From contig JBIIJN010000022.1 of assembly GCA_044233745.1 (NCBI GenBank), positions 1 through 33,174 on the forward strand: a stretch of DNA of 33,174 nucleotides, in the 5' to 3' direction. Of the stretch, positions 31,933 through 33,174 are shown in pieces. Source of the stretch: UBA6165 sp044233745 (GTDB lineage Bacteria > Bacteroidota > Bacteroidia > Flavobacteriales_D > Crocinitomicaceae). The notes under the pieces were generated by a model that was not told where the DNA came from, searched no databases, and was given only the letters and a program-made list of their open reading frames with translations. Position 1 is the stretch's first letter. Every line of letters starts with the position of its first letter. Position numbers and translations under genes: made by a program.

Positions 31933-32319
31933 TTATACTCTTCTTGTCTTAGGAGGACGACAGCCATTGTGTGGCATTGGGGTAACATCAATGATTTCCG
32001 TTACTTCGATACCTGAATTGTGCAATGCACGAATCGCAGACTCACGACCACCACCTGGTCCTTTAACATAAACTTTTACTCTTCTAAGACCGTTTTCAAA
32101 CGCTTCTTTCGAACAATCCTCAGCAGCTACTTGAGCAGCATAAGGTGTGTTTTTCTTAGATCCTCTGAAGCCCATTTTCCCAGCAGATGACCAAGATATA
32201 ACTTGACCAACATTGTTTGTAAGGGAAATGATGATGTTATTGAAGGTAGCTTGGATATGTGCTTGACCAAGGGCTTCAACTTTAACATTCTTTTTCTTCT
32301 TCTGATTTGACTTTGCCAT
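31933..32319 (-). CDS. rpsK: 30S ribosomal protein S11
   Basis: A 128-residue S11, part of the 30S platform and close to the E-site mRNA. The conserved ITNNVGQVISWSSAGKMGFRG segment, the VKVYVKGPGGGRESAIRAL segment and the C-terminal PMPHNGCRPPKTRRV are all present. A basic Lys-rich start (MAKSNQKKKKNVKVEALG) fits the family. An 80-bp spacer separates it from rpsD. Confidence 0.99.
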   Translation of the reverse strand: MAKSNQKKKKNVKVEALGQAHIQATFNNIIISLTNNVGQVISWSSAGKMGFRGSKKNTPYAAQVAAEDCSKEAFENGLRRVKVYVKGPGGGRESAIRALHNSGIEVTEIIDVTPMPHNGCRPPKTRRV

Positions 32320-32330
32320 ATAACTATTTA

Positions 32331-32705
32331 TTATTTAGTTGCTTTTTTCTTGTTCGCAACAGTCTTTCTCTTACCCTTGCGTGTACGTGAATTGTTTTTT
32401 GTGCGCTGACCACGTAATGGTAAACCAGCTCTGTGACGGATACCACGATTACAGCCAATATCCATCAATCGCTTGATGTTCAATTGAACTTCTGAACGCA
32501 ATGCACCTTCAACCTTAATCTCGTTCATTACATTTCTGATAGCTGCCAAATGATCATCGTTCCAATCCTGAACTTTGATATTTTCGTCAACGTTTGCATC
32601 AGCCAAAATTTTCTTAGCCATGCTTGAACCAACACCGTAAATGTAAGTAAGGCCGATAACGCCTCTTTTGTTTTTTGGTAAATCAATACCTGCAATTCTT
32701 GCCAT
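32331..32705 (-). CDS. rpsM: 30S ribosomal protein S13
   Basis: A 124-residue S13, in the 30S head and the intersubunit bridge. The start MARIAGIDLPKNKRGVIGLT, the helix-hairpin-helix-like region and the basic tail (RHRAGLPLRGQRTKNNSRT, then KGKRKTVANKK) are diagnostic. The stop is 11 bp before rpsK. A 160-bp spacer precedes it after rpmJ. Confidence 0.99.
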   Translation of the reverse strand: MARIAGIDLPKNKRGVIGLTYIYGVGSSMAKKILADANVDENIKVQDWNDDHLAAIRNVMNEIKVEGALRSEVQLNIKRLMDIGCNRGIRHRAGLPLRGQRTKNNSRTRKGKRKTVANKKKATK

Positions 32706-32719
32706 ATTTAATGAATTTT

Positions 32720-32838
32720 GAAGTATGAAGTAAGGAAGTAAGAAGTGAAAAATTAAGAAATAAAAGATTAAAATACTTAGGGCTTATTAATTCAAACTTC
32801 TAAGTTTCTAATTCTAATTTTTTTCTAATTCATACTTC
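32720..32838. repeat. Purine/pyrimidine-rich spacer with long-range inverted repeat between rpmJ and rpsM
   Basis: GAAGTATGAA (32720-32729) and its exact complement TTCATACTTC (32829-32838) enclose about 100 bp. The left side of the plus strand is nearly all purine with a repeated GAAGTA-like unit; the right side is nearly all pyrimidine. Smaller matches (AGAAATAA against TTATTTCT) follow the same pattern. The transcript could fold into a long imperfect hairpin just before rpsM. Confidence 0.45.
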
Positions 32839-32865
32839 TCGTTTCTTATTTCTCTTTTTTTAAGT

Positions 32866-32982
32866 TTAACCTTGTCTTTGTTTAAGCTTAGGATTTTTCT
32901 TGTTAATCACATAAACTCTTCCTTTGCGCTTTACGATTTTACAATCTTCAGTGCGCTTTTTAACTGATGCTCTTGTTTTCAT
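32866..32982 (-). CDS. rpmJ: 50S ribosomal protein L36 (zinc-free type)
   Basis: A 38-residue L36, MKTRASVKKRTEDC with the ending INKKNPKLKQRQG. The zinc-binding residues of the classic form (Cys11, Cys14, Cys27, His33) are here Thr11, Cys14, Asn27 and Leu33, so zinc cannot be bound in the usual way. It lies 24 bp after infA and before rpsM, the usual bacterial order. Confidence 0.97.
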   Translation of the reverse strand: MKTRASVKKRTEDCKIVKRKGRVYVINKKNPKLKQRQG

Positions 32983-33006
32983 TTTTTTAATTATTTAATC
33001 AGACTA

Positions 33007-33174
33007 CTATTTGTATCTGAACGAAATTCTACCTTTACTTAAATCATACGGAGACATTTCAACTTTCACTCTATCTCCAGGTAAAATTTTGATGTAATTC
33101 ATCCTCATTTTTCCTGAAATATGAGCCGTGATAATATGTCCGTTTTCCAATTCAACTCGAAACATTGCATTTGA
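33007..33174 (-). CDS. infA: Translation initiation factor IF-1, C-terminal part
   Basis: The last 55 residues of IF-1; the start lies beyond the right edge. The OB-fold segments AMFRVELENGHIITAHISGK, MRMNYIKILPGDRVKVEM and SPYDLSKGRISFRYK are nearly invariant in bacteria. It binds the A site during initiation with IF-2 and IF-3. It is the upstream neighbour of rpmJ in the same operon. Confidence 0.98.
   Translation of the reverse strand, partial: SNAMFRVELENGHIITAHISGKMRMNYIKILPGDRVKVEMSPYDLSKGRISFRYK

Overview
The window is a piece of a Bacteroidota chromosome, most likely a Flavobacteriales-type (Crocinitomicaceae-like) organism; that placement is inference. The support is a moderately AT-rich base composition, promoters of the TTTG-N19-TAnnTTTG type, two secreted proteins with type IX secretion sorting domains (one type A, one gliding-associated type B), an outer-membrane barrel, a tricorn-like protease, and the infA-rpmJ-rpsM-rpsK-rpsD-rpoA-rplQ operon. 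I found no insertion sequence, integrase, CRISPR array, tRNA or rRNA. Only a RhuM-family gene looks like accessory cargo.

Layout. Positions 1-460 hold the start of a secreted S15 peptidase, divergent from mutA-mutB (555-4012), the B12-dependent methylmalonyl-CoA mutase. A RhuM-family gene follows (4032-5039), then two overlapping SDR/epimerase-like genes (5143-7088). A minus-strand block runs pepD, then a BamA/TamA-like barrel, then a secreted cyclophilin-FKBP fusion, then a small secreted protein (11331 down to 7156). A gap of about 320 bp carries promoters and one repeat-like hairpin and leads into sucC, map and a membrane protein (11652-14314). A Crp/Fnr regulator (14342-14956, minus) is divergent from a secreted cytochrome c / PHM-like copper protein (15047-16597). 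Next come a periplasmic tricorn homologue (16619-19879, minus), a 1306-residue PKD/SBBP-repeat surface protein (20079-23999), a lipoprotein (24006-24776, minus) and a PIN-PhoH ATPase (24863-26188, minus).

The most interesting part is 26240-28910. It holds a MerR regulator with a complete-looking adenosylcobalamin-binding domain (Wx9EH and ExHxxG motifs, CarH-like), an ECF sigma factor and a phytoene synthase. Five copies of a motif close to GTTAAACAAAAATAA lie upstream of merR and around the sigma-factor promoter. This looks like a B12/light-gated carotenoid switch in which the MerR protein would repress both itself and the sigma factor. The photoreceptor carries Leu where Thermus CarH has the His that forms the light-state adduct, and no crtI is present nearby.

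Positions 28924-33174 (minus) hold a seven-helix membrane protein of unknown function and the conserved alpha ribosomal operon. That operon includes a zinc-free type L36 gene and an unusual purine/pyrimidine-rich spacer between rpmJ and rpsM.
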